This document shows, in pieces, positions 1 through 13,562 of a stretch of 64,000 nt of DNA. This DNA comes from Salminus brasiliensis (Eukaryota > Chordata > Actinopteri > Characiformes > Bryconidae). The position numbers and the translations under genes are program-made. The notes beneath the pieces are model-generated. The model saw nothing but the letters and a program-made list of their open reading frames with translations. It searched no databases and was not told the origin of the DNA. Positions within the stretch are counted from its first letter, which is position 1. Every line of letters begins with the position of its first letter. The stretch lies in NCBI RefSeq assembly GCF_030463535.1, contig NC_132893.1, positions 26,348,782 through 26,412,781 on the forward strand. Reading direction: 5' to 3'.

Positions 1-272
1 CAATGCATTGATCCAATACAAACTATTCAAGGCGTAATTTAATCAACATCTGGTTCTTTGTAAAGACTGTTTTACCCCATTGTGTTCTGTTTACACCACT
101 GTCGGAGAGCTGCCATTATCTACAACTTGCAACGTGTCACATTTGTGCAAATACAAATATCAGATTGGATCTGGTATCGGCAGAAGACAGTAGCAGATAC
201 TGAATACTAACAGACTGGAATTGGAGGCTGAGACACAAAAAACTTGAGATACACAGACTTCCTAGCTCTTAG

Positions 273-500
273 ACCCTGTTCACACCTGGCATTAGCATGT
301 GTCTTGGGTAATTTCATCACAAAATACAGTCAAAACGCTTAGCCAATTACACCTGGCATTTTTAAAGCATCTCAAAAGACCACTGCCACCTGATTTCTTA
401 CATCATGTCATGCGATACTGAGAATACTTCAGAACTCTGCAGTGTACCCCATTCACACTTGTACTTATATGCATTATACAAGTTATGCAGGTGTGAGCCC
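273..500. repeat. MITE-like repeat, same family as 44,980-45,290
   Basis: The left end reads GACCCTGTTCACACCTGG and the right end near 485-500 has GCAGGTGTGAGCCCC, roughly its reverse complement. The inside shares phrases such as ACACCTGGCATTTTTAAAG and GACCACTGCCACC with 44,980-45,290, and the ends resemble those of the element at 8,015. I infer a non-autonomous DNA transposon family; boundaries are approximate. Confidence 0.5.
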
Positions 501-1635
501 CAGACCTTTGTCTCATCCTCATAGCATAACATAAATGTATGTTTGGGTGGAGAAAAGAAGAAATGAGAAAACTGTAAAATTAAATAAACAACTGCGATAG
601 AATTATAAGCTGCACAGCTTCTCCTCTAAGCAACAGCAGACAGTAACCTTTTGACGCTCCTTTCGAACCTTGAAAGAGAATATATCAAATCTGTATCAGA
701 GCTGAGCTTATTTCCCAAACAGCAGGACCAAGTATAAAAGCCAGATGAAGAGAATATGAGTGGGGGGAAAGTAGCTTGAACTGGATTTCATGTGGAGAGC
801 AGGCAGATTTAAAATTCTTTAAGAAAGAGTAGAGGGCCTCATTAGAGCTGAGTGAGAATACCCCTGCCATCCGCTCAGATGCCAACGCGCTGATTAATAT
901 TGAAGAAAGACTTGGGCAAAAATAGATGATGAGCCCCGAAGGTTCATCATCATCAACAGAATTATATCCTGTGGTGCAATATGACCGAAAGCTGCATCCC
1001 ACAATGCCATGCAACACGTCCATGTGAGTTAGCATCAAGGAAACACAAGAGACATGCACGCATCATCCAGCCAGGAGAACACGACTAGTGGGAAGAGAGC
1101 CAGGGGCCCAGAGGACTGGAGGAGGAGGCAGGAGCGAGAATTAAGGATGCAGATATAAGTGTGTATGTGAAAGTAGTGAAAGAAGATGATAATCTCTATC
1201 CACAGAGTTAGCAATGGGCCTACTGTCCCAAATCCTGCATTATGTGTGTGTGTGTGCGTGAGTATATGCGTGCATGTTTGTTCAGGGGGCGCACAAGGGA
1301 ACAGACAGCTGGGGTCCATCCCCTACTCTTACTCAGTAATCTCAATGCCCTTCACTGACCAGATTACTGGCCAGATGACAAGCACACCGACACTGTGCAG
1401 AAACAGCTGCTCACCGCGACTCCCTGCATTGCTCTGTTCTCCCATTACTAGAGCCAGAACGGTCAGCTTCCTGCCCACAGTCCCCGCAGTCTCAACATCT
1501 GGACCAACGGACAAGTGAACATTAAGCACTGATGCATAAGCCTTGGCCAACTGAGCAGAAATCTTCTTCTTCTCTGTTAATTAGAGAAACTTGAGAAAGC
1601 ATGTGGAGGTGACTAGCTATTGATTTAAGTGCCAG

Positions 1636-1662
1636 CTTCAGTTCAGTTCAGTTCAGTTCAAG
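1636..1662. repeat. (AGTTC)n short tandem repeat
   Basis: Four to five consecutive copies of the 5-base unit AGTTC are directly visible. Confidence 0.9.
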
Positions 1663-2288
1663 TTCTTTTGAGGTAGGACCTTAAATACTATAATGGCTCC
1701 TACAGATTTCATGATATTGACATTTGTTGTTAAGTAAAATGTCTTGATGTGATTTAAAATGTCAGTTTCAGCGAAAAGATAGGGGCGAAAAAATTCACAA
1801 TTCTGAGCTATATCTTCATATCTTCATTTTTGAAACCACAAAAACAATTGTTACATCTTAGTAAAACAACTTCAAAATAAAGTATTTATGATACTTTTGT
1901 ACTTCAGACTATAGTGTGTCAGTATTTTGGACAACTGAATTGTATGTGTGCTAAAGCACATTTTATGTGCTAATGTTTACACATCACTGCTTAATAGCAG
2001 CTACTTCAGGGTAGACTATACAGCACTTCGTGGAACAAATTTGACTGTTCAAAAACAATGAAAAGAAACCTTCCCCTCTGACCTTACCACCTCATGGCTC
2101 ATAAGATTTCATTAAGAGATCACTCTTAAGTGTGGCAATTCACCTTTTAAATCACTCTTTTATCCCTTTTAACATGTTTTTAAAAGTTATATGTTTTTTC
2201 TGGTCACTTCACTCGAAAAACATAAGCATGTCGCTGCTATTGCATTCCCAGCTAGATGGACTTTCTGTGGAGTTTGCAGGATTCTGGT

Positions 2289-2310
2289 GTGTGTGTGTGT
2301 GAGAGAGAGA
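2289..2310. repeat. (GT)n(GA)n microsatellite
   Basis: A GT run passes directly into a GA run. Confidence 0.9.
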
Positions 2311-3836
2311 TTAAGAAGGTTGAGCTGGTGAATGGGAGTGACTGAATGCGAGTGACTGAATGGAAGAGTCATGCTGCTGCAGCGATTTTAGGAGGTACAT
2401 CCTCTCTGAGGAAATGTCTTTTCTGTGTTCTGTGCACTGCTGTAGGTTTCTGGCAGGACGCAGAACCTCCAGACACTAAAACAGCAAACTGGGGTTCAGT
2501 TCCCCAGCTGGTCAAGCACTACACCAAAACCAGTCCTTCAGCAAGACTCCTAGAACTACATTCACCTAACTATGAAACATGTACAATAATGCAAACAAAC
2601 TGACTTGCAGTCAGCAGATACTCAGTACTTCAACTCTCTGGACTGATTGTTACACCTATGTTAATTATAAAGAAGCTTATTTTTAGTGTAACTGAATATA
2701 TGGCGAATTAAGGAACAAAGGGAGGCAGAGCCAAGAGGAAGGTGGTGGATGTCTTTAGGGGGCTGACAGGTTTAGGAGTGAGAGGATGGGGTAGCGGACT
2801 GTGCTGAATTGTCAGTGTGCCAGGCTCTACAGCAAACCCCCGAGCAAACACACCTAATCCCACCACCCGCTCTACCCATCTGTACCGAAGCGCTGTAGCT
2901 GACAACCCCCCTCCAAACACACACATGGCATTCAAGCATACACACCACACACACACATGCGTACACAGTGCTTAATTGAGAAAGTCGCATGCTAATTCAC
3001 TGTGATTGGATCGAATCAATTACAGCCCGTATCATGTCTGAGAGTGAATTAAGACAAACAAACTGATTGACTGGTTCAAAAGGTTTTGCCAGTCACCATG
3101 CAGCTGTTTGGCACATCTGGCTACGATGTGTCTAGACACTTAAAGGCACTGTCAAAAGGAACAGCAGTAAAGGATGCAGTCTGTTGTGTAAATCAGAAGT
3201 TAACAGAGAAAGATGACAGAAGTTAAAAAAGGGATAGAGTGGACAGAGAATCTTCAGGTAAGCCTTAGGTGGTCGGCTCTCAGCGGATGTGCACTAATAC
3301 CTTTATATAACCAACTGATGGAAAGTTTCATGAATTAGTGAAGCCAGGATGTATTTTATCTAAATGTTTCATCACTATGCTTTAGAGCAAAGCTACAGTA
3401 TTGGGCTTTCTACCTGATGATGTCACTCTGCTGGGCCACTTCCACTGCTGTTCTGAATGGAGTGCTTAAATGGATGACTAGGTCAGGGGGAGCAAAGAGG
3501 TTGTGAGGAGACTAGAGAAACACTGGCATTGCCCTAGATAAAGGGGGTTTGTAGGCTAGGGCATGAATAATGGAGCTACTACAGAGGCCATGTGGCTGAC
3601 AGTGCAGATGTTCACTCCATAAACCTCGTCAGGTAGGACGAGCGAGGGACTGAGACTCGCGGTGGGATGTGAATGGAAGATGGATTCTGGAAAACGTGGC
3701 ATGGTACTAAATGACCACTTACTTTGCTGTACGTCTGGAGTCACCATGCATGAATACTACACAAATAGACAGGATGAACAGTAGGTGCATTGATGTACAC
3801 ATCCACTTACATGCTTTTCTATAATGTCAGCATGTA

Positions 3837-4205
3837 CACTACACAGACAAAAGTATTGGGACACCAGCACATTCATTGTTTCTTACAAAATCATGAGTAT
3901 TGCAAAAGAGGTTATCCAGCTTTTGTTGGAGTAACTGTCTCTACTGTCAAGGGACGGCTTTCTACTAGCTGGAGCACTGATGTGTAGATTCGATTGCATT
4001 CAGGGACAAGAAGTGTTAGTAAAGTCAGGATGTTGGATGATCACCATTTTACCTAATTCCCAACTCCCAAATGTATTGGATGGAGCACCATCATTTCAGA
4101 GAACACAGATGATCCACTGCTCCACAGCTAAAAGCAGGGGAGGGGCTTTTTACACCCCTCTAGTCCATGTCTGGAATTAGGGATGGTGCCAATAGGTTTA
4201 TGTTA
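3837..4205 (+). mobile_element. Non-autonomous Tc1-type repeat, copy 1
   Basis: It begins with CAAAAGTATTGGGACACC, a terminal sequence common in fish Tc1-derived elements. It continues with blocks shared by the copies at 24,438, 30,170, 32,010 and 5,885, for example GTCAGGATGTTGGATGATCA and TGGATGGAGCACCATCATT. The right terminus is lost. There is no coding capacity. Several 60-70-codon open frames here are repeat sequence, not genes. Confidence 0.7.
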
Positions 4206-5458
4206 GGTAGGATCAAACTTCCCATAAGGCTTCCCATGATGCTTGCATTTACAACCACATCCAGCTCTCATCTGAAACAATTTTATTTTCTTACTATTAC
4301 TAATATTCTTTACTATTTATTCAGCTGTAAAAATATAATCTACATATTTTCAAGGTTAAATATCTAAACTAAAAAAATTCAGGTCTCGTTTGACATGTAC
4401 AGTGTCAGTCATTTTAAACTATTCTGGATCGCAAATTACATTTCACTATAATTGCTGATTTTTGTAACGTCCACATGATATGATGGATTCCTGACACTTT
4501 AAATTATACACTGAAGTAATGGTATATTTGCCGTTCTGGATATCGGGCAGCCTCGCTTGCTTATTTTGTAACAGTGAAGAACCTCATTCTCATTTCCATC
4601 CTTCTTCCCACACATCTAATAAGACTCTCCTGGAATTGGCTGATCTCATCCTCTTAACATTTACAAAGTTGCTCAATACATCTAATGCTTTCTTAGCACT
4701 GCACCTCAGGCAAACGTCACCAGCACAGACAATGAGGTATAGATTTTTGTCCCTTTAGAGCTAAAATGCACACTCTGGTAAACAGACCATACCATATGGT
4801 GTATAAATACATGAGCCATTCATACTGGTATGAAGCCTCTGGACATAATGAGCAAGACCGCTACTGAAAAACGGTAAGATGTTTTTTTAAGAGCATGTAT
4901 GTCTGTTTGTGCCGGTACTACAGAGGCACAGTCTTTGATTAGCTAATTAACTGATTTAACTGAGACTAAACACAAACCATTAACTTGTGGCCTTTTTGCA
5001 AGGCCACTTAATTTCCCAGTGGACCCTGGGCCAAGACCATGAGCCCTGCCGCATTTGCTCAGCACTGTGCAGGTGTACAGGTCACCTATTAAATCCATAA
5101 AAACTCATTTAGCTCCTTAATGAAGCTCTGATTGACTCTGCAGGCCAACATGTGTTTGTCCACCGCAGCTCAGGCCCTCCTAGCAGTGTGTGTTAGGGGT
5201 GTATTCTATTCGACATACTCCTCTGCACATTTTCTCATTCATTTGCCGTTGCTCTCAATAATTTGCTTCTGGGTTCCAATTGCTTACCTTTATCAATAAA
5301 ACATCACTCGTTTTTTCTAATTTTCCATTTTCTTCAAGTCCCTTTTCTCCAAACGCTAAATTGCTTTCCTCTCTTATTGTCTTCTGGCTTTCCAAAAGCT
5401 GAGGCAAACAGCACAACTTTTGGCAGACTTTAAGCATTCTTTATAAATACATAATAGG

Positions 5459-5488
5459 AACACACACACACACACTCACACACACACA
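5459..5488. repeat. (CA)n microsatellite
   Basis: CA dinucleotides interrupted once by CT are directly visible. Confidence 0.9.
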
Positions 5489-5884
5489 ATAGAATAAGGT
5501 ATGCTGCAGTAAGGCAGTGGGGCATGTGGAAGTAAATCAAGAGACAGCAATGACTCCCAATTCCTCCAATAAATGAAGAATAAATGAGTGCTGGGGTGAA
5601 AGTGAGGCCAGATGAGAGAACGGCTAAACACCCAGGTGGGAGAATGATGGAAGAAACAACTGAGGAGATGGACAGAAAGACAAATATTGAGTCTAAATCT
5701 TTCCAAATACATAAGAATGAATTCAAAGACACAATGCCACAGGAAACCTATACAAACAGCCTTATATTGTATCCAGACAATGACCCTTAATGACACATGC
5801 ACTTTGTTGTGCTTGCACAGCTTCTTTAATTGCCATAGAAAAGCACTGCCAACTTAACACGGCGCTCTGAGTCCAAATTCACCA

Positions 5885-6095
5885 TATCCAATGCCATCCA
5901 GTAGATCGAGGGGTATAAAGCCCCTCAGCACTGGGCTGTGGAGCAGTGGAGCATACTTCTATATAGAGTGCTGAAGCCCCAGCCAATACCTCTTAGATTA
6001 ACTCTAAGTTGCATTTTATCAGTACCTGACCTCACTAATGCTCTCATGGCTGAACGCCATCAAATCTTCAAAGCAATGTTCCAATATCTAGTGCA
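5885..6095 (-). mobile_element. Diverged fragment of the Tc1-type non-autonomous repeat
   Basis: TAAAGCCCCTCAGCACTGGG, GGAGCAGTGGAGCA and CCTGACCTCACTAATGCTCT match, in reverse orientation, the internal blocks of the copies at 3,837 and 24,438. Both termini are missing. Confidence 0.55.
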
Positions 6096-8014
6096 AGGCT
6101 TTTGAGGCAGAGTAGAAGAAGAAGAGTAGAGGCTGTTACTATAGCATAGATAAAACAAACTCCCTATTATTACCCTTGATTTCAAAAGCAACTCTGGAGG
6201 AGCAGGTGTCTACAAACCATTGCACCTATACTTTAATTCATACAAATACATTGTCTGTTAACTTCTGCTCTACCTTTCCCCATAATTCAGTACGCACTTG
6301 GAACAACACACATTCAGTGCATGTGTCAACCCATGCTTCAGCCTTCTTAGAAATAACACAGCTTTGTGTAGCCCAGCATCACCCCTTTATTTCCCAGTGT
6401 TGGCTCTGGGCTTGCTCTTTCTCTCTCTGCCAAGGACTGCTCTGCTCATCTTTCACAGAAGTTGGAATGGTCCAGTTAGCACCAAATTCTGCCACTTTAT
6501 CTGCCTCACTCTAACACACAGTGCAGCTCTCCGAGGACTTAATATGGTCCAGTTAGCACCAGACGCTAACCCTTAGCCTGCTCACAGTAGCCAGGATAAA
6601 TATGCAGGAATTAGTTCCAGCTGCATGCCTAAAACGCCTCCACTTCCATTCTGTCTTCCGCACACTTTCACTGACATTGTTACACACGCCCACACACCCA
6701 CACAAAGAAATTGCTCAAACACTGATGTTGGAACAAAAACACAGGTCTACCCTGAGTGGCTTGGAAATGTATGGCTTTTCATTCATAAATTGAGAACGAC
6801 AAAGCCCTTCCAAACAAGCGTCTCATCATGGGTGCAGAAGGAAATGAGGATCTACAGAGAGACGCCCTTTCCTTCGCTACGGCCATGACTCAGGACACAA
6901 TCCGTATGGTACCAGAGTTCTGACGGACAGCAAAGCCCATCTGACATTTAAGACTGTCAGCTTGAGCACCACAGTGCCGCACCAGCATGCAACATTGTGA
7001 CCTCTTCAACACGGTGCAGCGTGAAAGGAATGACACAGAGACAGACGGCGAGCTGGTCAGTCAGACAGACAGGCCGGGGAATAGCGCAGTCTCAGGGTGG
7101 TATGTGTGATGTCACCGAGGTCAGAGCTTGCACACTAGTTAAAACAAGCCAATCACATGCTGTATTAGAGGCAAAGCAGGTTTGGCTTGTGTCTAACTGG
7201 GTTCGATGCAAGTCTCACCTCAAGGTATAGCTGACAAATCTGTGCCTGATTACACTAACCTGCATAACCCTTTAGTGTTCAACACCTTCATGATTAGCTG
7301 ATGCTGCACCTCCTTTCCAGGAATGTGACATTTATGCCTTTATCAAAATGTTATGATGTGTAATATGAATGTGTGAAAATGCCATGCATGAACTTTACAC
7401 GTTTTTAATTAGCAAATTCAATGATTTCTTCCCAAAAGCCCATCATCCACTAGTAGTAATGTTGTTACTGATGCTGTACTGATGGGATATTGGTGAGACA
7501 TTTGGATTAGACATTTGTTTCTTAGTCATGGTCGTAATGAAATGTTGCAAACAATTAATCACAAAGTAAAACAATCTATGATACATTAGCCTCTTCTATA
7601 TATTCACTTAATCTCAGATCAAAGTATTACTGTCATCCTTTTGGACTTCTGCTAATGCCACATACTGGACAGCTCAACACACCTGGAAGAAAACACCAAC
7701 TGCCCATTCTGTTACTAGCTTCATGAAGTGCCCCAGAGAGGGTCTCTCAGCCATGCTTGTGGCATGACCTGGAACCAAACCTGCAATCTCCTGTTGATAG
7801 GGCCAACAAAAGGGATGTGGGGACACTTTAGTTGTTATTTTTGTCCTATTCCTTTTCCTTTTTCCAACCCTCTATTTTGTGTTAAATAAATCTTGAAGTA
7901 CATTCTGAGCTGGCATCATAATGCGAATGATACAATAATATTAAGATCAATTTGACTGTACACACAGATAGAATGAGTGTGGCTGGTTTAGCGTTGAACA
8001 GTGTCTGAATATTA

Positions 8015-8468
8015 GACCCCATTTATACCTGGTTATTTCATGCGTCTTGAGTATGAGGATTATATCTGGTTAAAAAATCATTATATAATATCAAGCCATT
8101 ACCAAGGAATATGCAACTGTAAACACTCCCAGTACGCATTTAAAACAGATATAACAAATCCGATCACTCAAACAATTTATGAGATCTGAGACTTATTTGA
8201 GCCACATGACATTAGTGTAAACACATCCATCTCTCCAAGACTCATTCAACAAAAAAACCCTCCCAAAACAAACAAAACACCAGAAATAATTACAGAGCAA
8301 TGAGTGACTGCATATTCCGTCCCACAGAGCAACTGGACTGGGTCGAAGTGAGTCTGACTAACCTGAAACTCATTTGACTACCAGGTGTAAATGCATGTGG
8401 CTAAAATCTTATCAGAATACAATCCAGACGCTAGTCATGTTAAGTGACCAGGTGTAAACGGGGTTGTA
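8015..8468. mobile_element. MITE with TTTACACCTGG terminal inverted repeats, copy 1
   Basis: The left end GACCCCATTTATACCTGG pairs with the right end CCAGGTGTAAACGGGGTT. The inside contains ACAGATATAACAAATCCGAT and GTGGCTAAAATCTTATCAGA, both recurring in reverse orientation in the element at 17,755-18,126. There is no open frame of note. It looks like a non-autonomous DNA transposon; the superfamily is not determined. Confidence 0.7.
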
Positions 8469-9447
8469 GTGACCAATCATTTAAAAGCTCTTTCAGAAGA
8501 GAGTGAACCCAGCTTAGTTAGAAGGCTACTGCAACAGCAAATTTGCCAGCTAATTTAACACTAAAGGCCTGATGTGTGTCTGCACTGCATAGACGTGACC
8601 CTCTTGGCTAAAATTATGATGTTTAAGCTATGGTAATGAAATGAAAATAGGATATACATAATTTGTTGCTTTTTTCCCCATATGTATCAACACTGTTAAA
8701 TGACAGCTCAGATTTCTACTGTAATACCCCTGTGTACATTTACAGTTTTACATATTCATTCATATTTGTAGTTTTGTAGCTTAAAACAAACCCTTTAGCT
8801 TAAACCTTCTTGTGTTCGCCCAAATACTGACAATACTGACTCATCTACTCCCATCCCATTAGGCCAGGCCAGCAGTGTCTGGTTCATCAATCCAAGTGTA
8901 TGAGTATGTAAGCCAGAAGCACACCCTCTTGTCTGTAGGCAATTAAAAAGCGTATAACTAAGAACCGTTAAAGAGGTTGGTAATTATTTGTCATAATCAC
9001 TCATACTTTCCTGTCTTCACTTCCACCAATTTTCTCTCAGTGCCTAATCATTAATGCAATCTTTTATTATTACAGCTGCCAATCAGCAGCAGCCACCAGT
9101 CTGTCTGACACACCAGCAGTCCGTGGGGGGCTGGTATTGGAAGCCGTGTTTGTTGGACTGTATTTTGAAACAGGGTTCAGCTGCGGACTGGACTGAGATG
9201 CTGGGGGTGTTGCCAGGGTTGCTGACAGTGTTAGCAGGTGATGAGAGTGTTATTAAAATAACCTCCATCTGCTCTGACAACAGAGAAAGCGCCCAACTAC
9301 ACACAGGAACAGTGGCGTACCATCAACTCTGATCTTAAGCTGGTGTAAAAGACAGGGCTTCAGATGAGATCACTTCAAGTTTAAACTAGTATTAAAGATA
9401 GTGTTAATGGTGGCACTTCCTGGTATTGCCTCTTAATATCATATCTG

Positions 9448-9815
9448 AAAGCAACACTATGCAGCATTTTTACCTTCAAATATGAGCTTCAAAAATCATT
9501 CTGATGCTCCACTGACTTGTAAGAGAAAGAATAGCATTTCTAACATTGCTGATCCGGGCTCGACATGCTGCTAACTGCGCTATGTAACCATATTCATGAG
9601 TCATATTTGTGTAAAGGTGAGAGCTGAGAGACAGAAAGTGAAAGTGAAAAAAACATGTGGACTGAGGTGGTAGAGTAATGTCTGTAACATTTTTCACTTT
9701 CACTTTCTGTCTCTCAGCTTGTCCAGAAATGCATGTGTAAAGCATGTCATTGAGAAGTGGCTTATAGCGCAAATTACAATTCCTATCTGTAGGGGGAGCA
9801 CTGTAGTAATAAATA
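9448..9815. mobile_element. Non-autonomous repeat with a perfect 29-bp internal hairpin
   Basis: AAAGCAACACTATG at the left and CTGTAGGGGGAGCACTGTAG at the right are typical of a fish repeat with terminal inverted repeats. The phrase ATGCTGCTAACTGCGCTATG recurs with one change at 52,591. At its centre, 9,622-9,650 and 9,691-9,719 are perfect reverse complements separated by 40 bases. Boundaries are approximate. Confidence 0.6.
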
Positions 9816-11328
9816 CCAATTCTCACATGTTGTAATTCTAATGACTTAAAATAGATATGTGGCTCAGAAGTCTAATGTGCTGCCACTGTAGCCATGAGTT
9901 TCCGCAGCATCCACTGGCCGTGCTGGATTGGTAGATGGTGATCTCCCTTCATCACTCTTAAGCAATTTTGGCTGGCACAGGTTACTTCACAATATTATAC
10001 ATTATACATTATAATATTATGCAATATTTGTAATATATCTTCTTCTTATTTTAAATACATTGAAATTGACAAAACATGAATTAGTGGCGGCACATTTAAA
10101 ACTACTACTAAATACTGAGCACAAATCATTTTTTCCCCATATTTCACACTCACTGCACTGCACTGCTTTATCTGATTGACCAGAACTAATTATGCTCTTC
10201 TTGTAATGAAACATGCAATTAGTCTGTGTTCTAGAAGTACTGACAACATCTTCACAATTGAGGCATACTGTGATGTTCTGTGATGTAGTTTCTCATGATT
10301 GCAATAAATGATATCATTTTGCCCAGCCCTACATTAATCTGGACACTCTGTGTTTTTGCTTAAAATAATGTTATGTTAATAAAGTTAGAAGAACACAGGT
10401 TTAGTTCCAGATATCTTCTCGATGCTCCCAGCCATTGCATGGATCAGTTCAAATGAACCAGGAGCACACCTGATTTAACTTAATGAAGTATTGATTAGCC
10501 AGATTAGGTAATGGATGATAACTTCAGCTAATCCTGGCCTGCCAGAAGAACAGCTTTTTAATGATAAAACAAACCCACCGTCAAACATGAAGTCACTGCT
10601 TATTGTATTTTTTATGTGTTTGGTTTTTTTTTTTTAAGAAAATTACATTTATTCCAAAACTAGTGTTGAAAAAAACACACATCACAACACACCAGTAAAT
10701 AGCCTCTTTCTGCACAGTACTGCATGTGTGGTGCATGGGTGTATGTATTAAAAACAGAGATATTTTGTATTCATTTAATTATTCTCAACACCAGTGTTTC
10801 CCACACATAAGCTATATTTTGGCAGTGCGCCCAGGATTACGGACGGCAGCGCAAGTATTTTTTGACCCCTTAAAAACATATTCAGCAATTTGTATTAATC
10901 TGTAAAAAAAAAACTCACTTTGACTCCACTTGACTCCACCTTATTTGTATGAAATGCTGCATTAGAAAAAAGTGCTGCTCTCTGGTCCCTTCTGTGAGTC
11001 ACTATGGAGAAATTGCTAGTTTGTTGTACTACTTCCCATGTATCTCCTCCTAACTGTCATTAAGGCACATATGATCACTTTCAGGTGTGTACTCTACATA
11101 GTTTCACATTCACACAGTGTTTAGATCACTGTTGTAGTGAGTTATTAGTTTGTGGCCTGCTGTGATTACCGCTTAGACATTAGCGTGATGGAGGGATCCA
11201 TGCCTTGTAGTTCTTATGAGCTTCCTTAGCATTATTAAGGTATTCATTATTGCTGTATTTTTAAACTACTTAAATATTCAATCCATTAACATATTGATAA
11301 AATATTATATCATTTTGTCCCAAATTGA

Positions 11329-11773
11329 CACTATATGGACAAAAGTATTGGGGCACACCCTCTTAATCACTGAATTCAGGTGTTTTATTCAGTCCCATTG
11401 CCAGAGGTGTATAAAATCAAGCACCTAGCCATGCAGTCTGCCTTTACACACATAGTGAAAGAATGTGTGGTTCTAAAGAGCTCACTGAATTCCAGCGTGG
11501 TACTGTGATAGGATGCCACCGGTACAACAAGTCAGTTTGTTATTGAAAAATGGAAGTGTTTAGGAACCTCAGCTATGAAGTGTCAGATTGTGTAAAGTTA
11601 CAGAGCGGGCTGCTGAGTTCTGGGGTGCATAGTGCATAAAAGTCAATAACCTGCTAACAGAGCTGAAAAGGGGGACAAACTCCATATTAATGCCTATGGA
11701 TTTAGAATGTGATGTCATAAAAGCTTCTATAGATGAAATGTGTAGGAGTCCCAATACGTTTTTCCATATAGTG
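11329..11773 (+). mobile_element. Tc1/mariner deletion derivative with terminal repeats
   Basis: The left terminus CACTATATGGACAAAAGTAT and the right terminus ending TTTCCATATAGTG are near-perfect inverted repeats. Positions 11,463-11,546 encode a 27-residue remnant of a Tc1-type transposase N-terminus (GSKELTEFQRGTVIGCH) ending at a stop. The catalytic DDE core is deleted. It is a dead, internally deleted copy. Confidence 0.75.
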
Positions 11774-12029
11774 TTTTTACTTAGATTATTACTTTGCTGC
11801 CAATAACCAGCCCCAGTGAAATGTACAGGGACATTTATAAGAATTACTCTCATATAAACCCATAATGAACACTAAGGGTGTAACAATATTCCACAGCCAC
11901 AATTTAATTCAAATGGTCAAAATTCAAATGAAGAAAAAATAAGAATATATCCTTGTTGTACAATCTACAAATGAGACCAAAGCTGGGGAGCAAGATAGCT
12001 GTGGTGCATGATAGGGTTCTGTAAATATC

Positions 12030-12231
12030 AGCTCTTTACTACCTTTAGTACTTCTTACTTTTTTTAATTTATCCCCTACCCTATTTATTGTTTAGTGTCA
12101 TTTTTCCTTTAGTTTAAGACTGTGTTATGTGTTTTTTTGTTACTTGTCATACGTGTTGCTCTCACCAAGACAAATTCCTTGTATGTGCAACATACTTGGT
12201 GAAATAAAGAGATTCTGATTCTGATTCTGAT
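12030..12231 (+). mobile_element. LINE 3' end with (ATTCTG)n tail
   Basis: TTCCTTGTATGTGCAACATA followed by ACTTGGTGAAATAAAGA and a GATTCT/ATTCTG tail is the usual 3' end of a fish non-LTR retrotransposon (I/Nimb-like by resemblance). No reverse transcriptase frame remains. The left boundary is uncertain because insertions of this kind are 5'-truncated. Confidence 0.6.
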
Positions 12232-13371
12232 ATGACTGTGTAGGAAAGGGCTGCTGATTTTTGACAATAAACACTGTCAGGTTTTTGCTCTTGAATATAA
12301 ATTTTTTCTGATGCATTGTTATACCTTTAACAGATGCACACAGTACGCAGAGACAGCTGTTGTGTCTCCCCATCAGCGTGTTTCTGTCTCATGTTTCCTA
12401 AAGCTTCTCAACCATAAGTCTTTCCCATGTCTTGAGTAACCAAGGCAAGATGGAAAACTTGAATAGGTTTCAGAAGAAGCTGCACACGCTATGATGTGGA
12501 TGACAACAAAAGAAGGGTAAATGTGACAAGAAGAAAAGGATGATTAAGTAGAAGATCATGCAAGAGCATGTGTTTATGCCAAATTTGAGGTTACGCCTAA
12601 CGCTGCGGCAGGTAACTGCCCATTACCCATAAGCGTTTCTCTTATTTGGATGAAATCCAATGAGAACATCTTAATTTGTTATAACTCCTAGGAATGCATG
12701 AGCTCAGATTCAGAGAAAAAGGGAAAAAATGCGGGTGGAGGGGGGCTCAAGAGTCATATTCCATTCAGCAGCTGTGTGGTTGGAGATGAAGAGATGTCTT
12801 CTCCAGTGCCCGTTCACCACACATCACCACAAGTCACTGTACACAAATCTGCCGGCACTAGAGATCATCGAGAGTCAAAATACAGCCCCCCAGTTAGAAC
12901 TCTGGCCCAGTGCTGACACCAGAGGAGGGCCGGAGCAAATGCGTTATGATGGATTTGAAGCGTGACAAGCAGAGGAGCAAAACCAGACCTTCACAGCCCA
13001 AGGGGGGAAAGTACAGGCCAGGCTGAAGCCATTGGTTATTAAGGTTCTTTTTTTTCTTGAGAGCCCTCCCCCTCGAGGGACACTTCAAATGTCAGACCTC
13101 TAGAACATGAGACATGCCACTACTGTGCCTAAAACGGTTTTGCATGTATAATTAGTTAAACTACCACTTAATGATTGTGACATTAAAACAACAATAATCA
13201 AAGCACCATAATAACAACACTGTTGCCTGACTTCCCCATGAGGCATGGGTCTGGGCGAGTTGGCGAAATCTCAGCTTAGAAAGTCTAAAAAGTCTGTTCA
13301 TGTGAATCCAAGTGACCTACCTATGCTCCCCCTGAGCTGGTGTGAGGCTGGAGAAGCTTTATAGAACATAG

Positions 13372-13562
13372 TCAGCCCAGCCGTCTAAGCGCTTGCCCTA
13401 TTATTTGGAGATCACAGGTTCAATCCCTGGTGATCCCACAGCCATCCATGGCCCAGAGAGCATAATTGGCCTTGGTGCCTCTGGGTGGATTGGGTGGCCC
13501 TCTTTTTCCCCCTATCAGTCAGCAAGCTGTTAGCCAGTGTGGGCGTGTGTTAGCTGATGTAC
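13372..13562 (+). mobile_element. tRNA-derived SINE
   Basis: The first 65 bases look like a tRNA gene: an A-box-like part near TCTAAGCGCTTGCCC and a B-box, GGTTCAATCCC, at about 13,420. A unique body follows (CACAGCCATCCATGGCCCAG through CAGTGTGGGCGTG). The body recurs at 33,815-34,130. It is therefore a SINE and not a tRNA gene. Confidence 0.65.

Noticed and set aside
13372-13440. tRNA-like sequence with A- and B-box
   Set aside because: The body continues as a SINE with a second copy at 33,815, and the acceptor stem does not pair, so it is not a tRNA gene.
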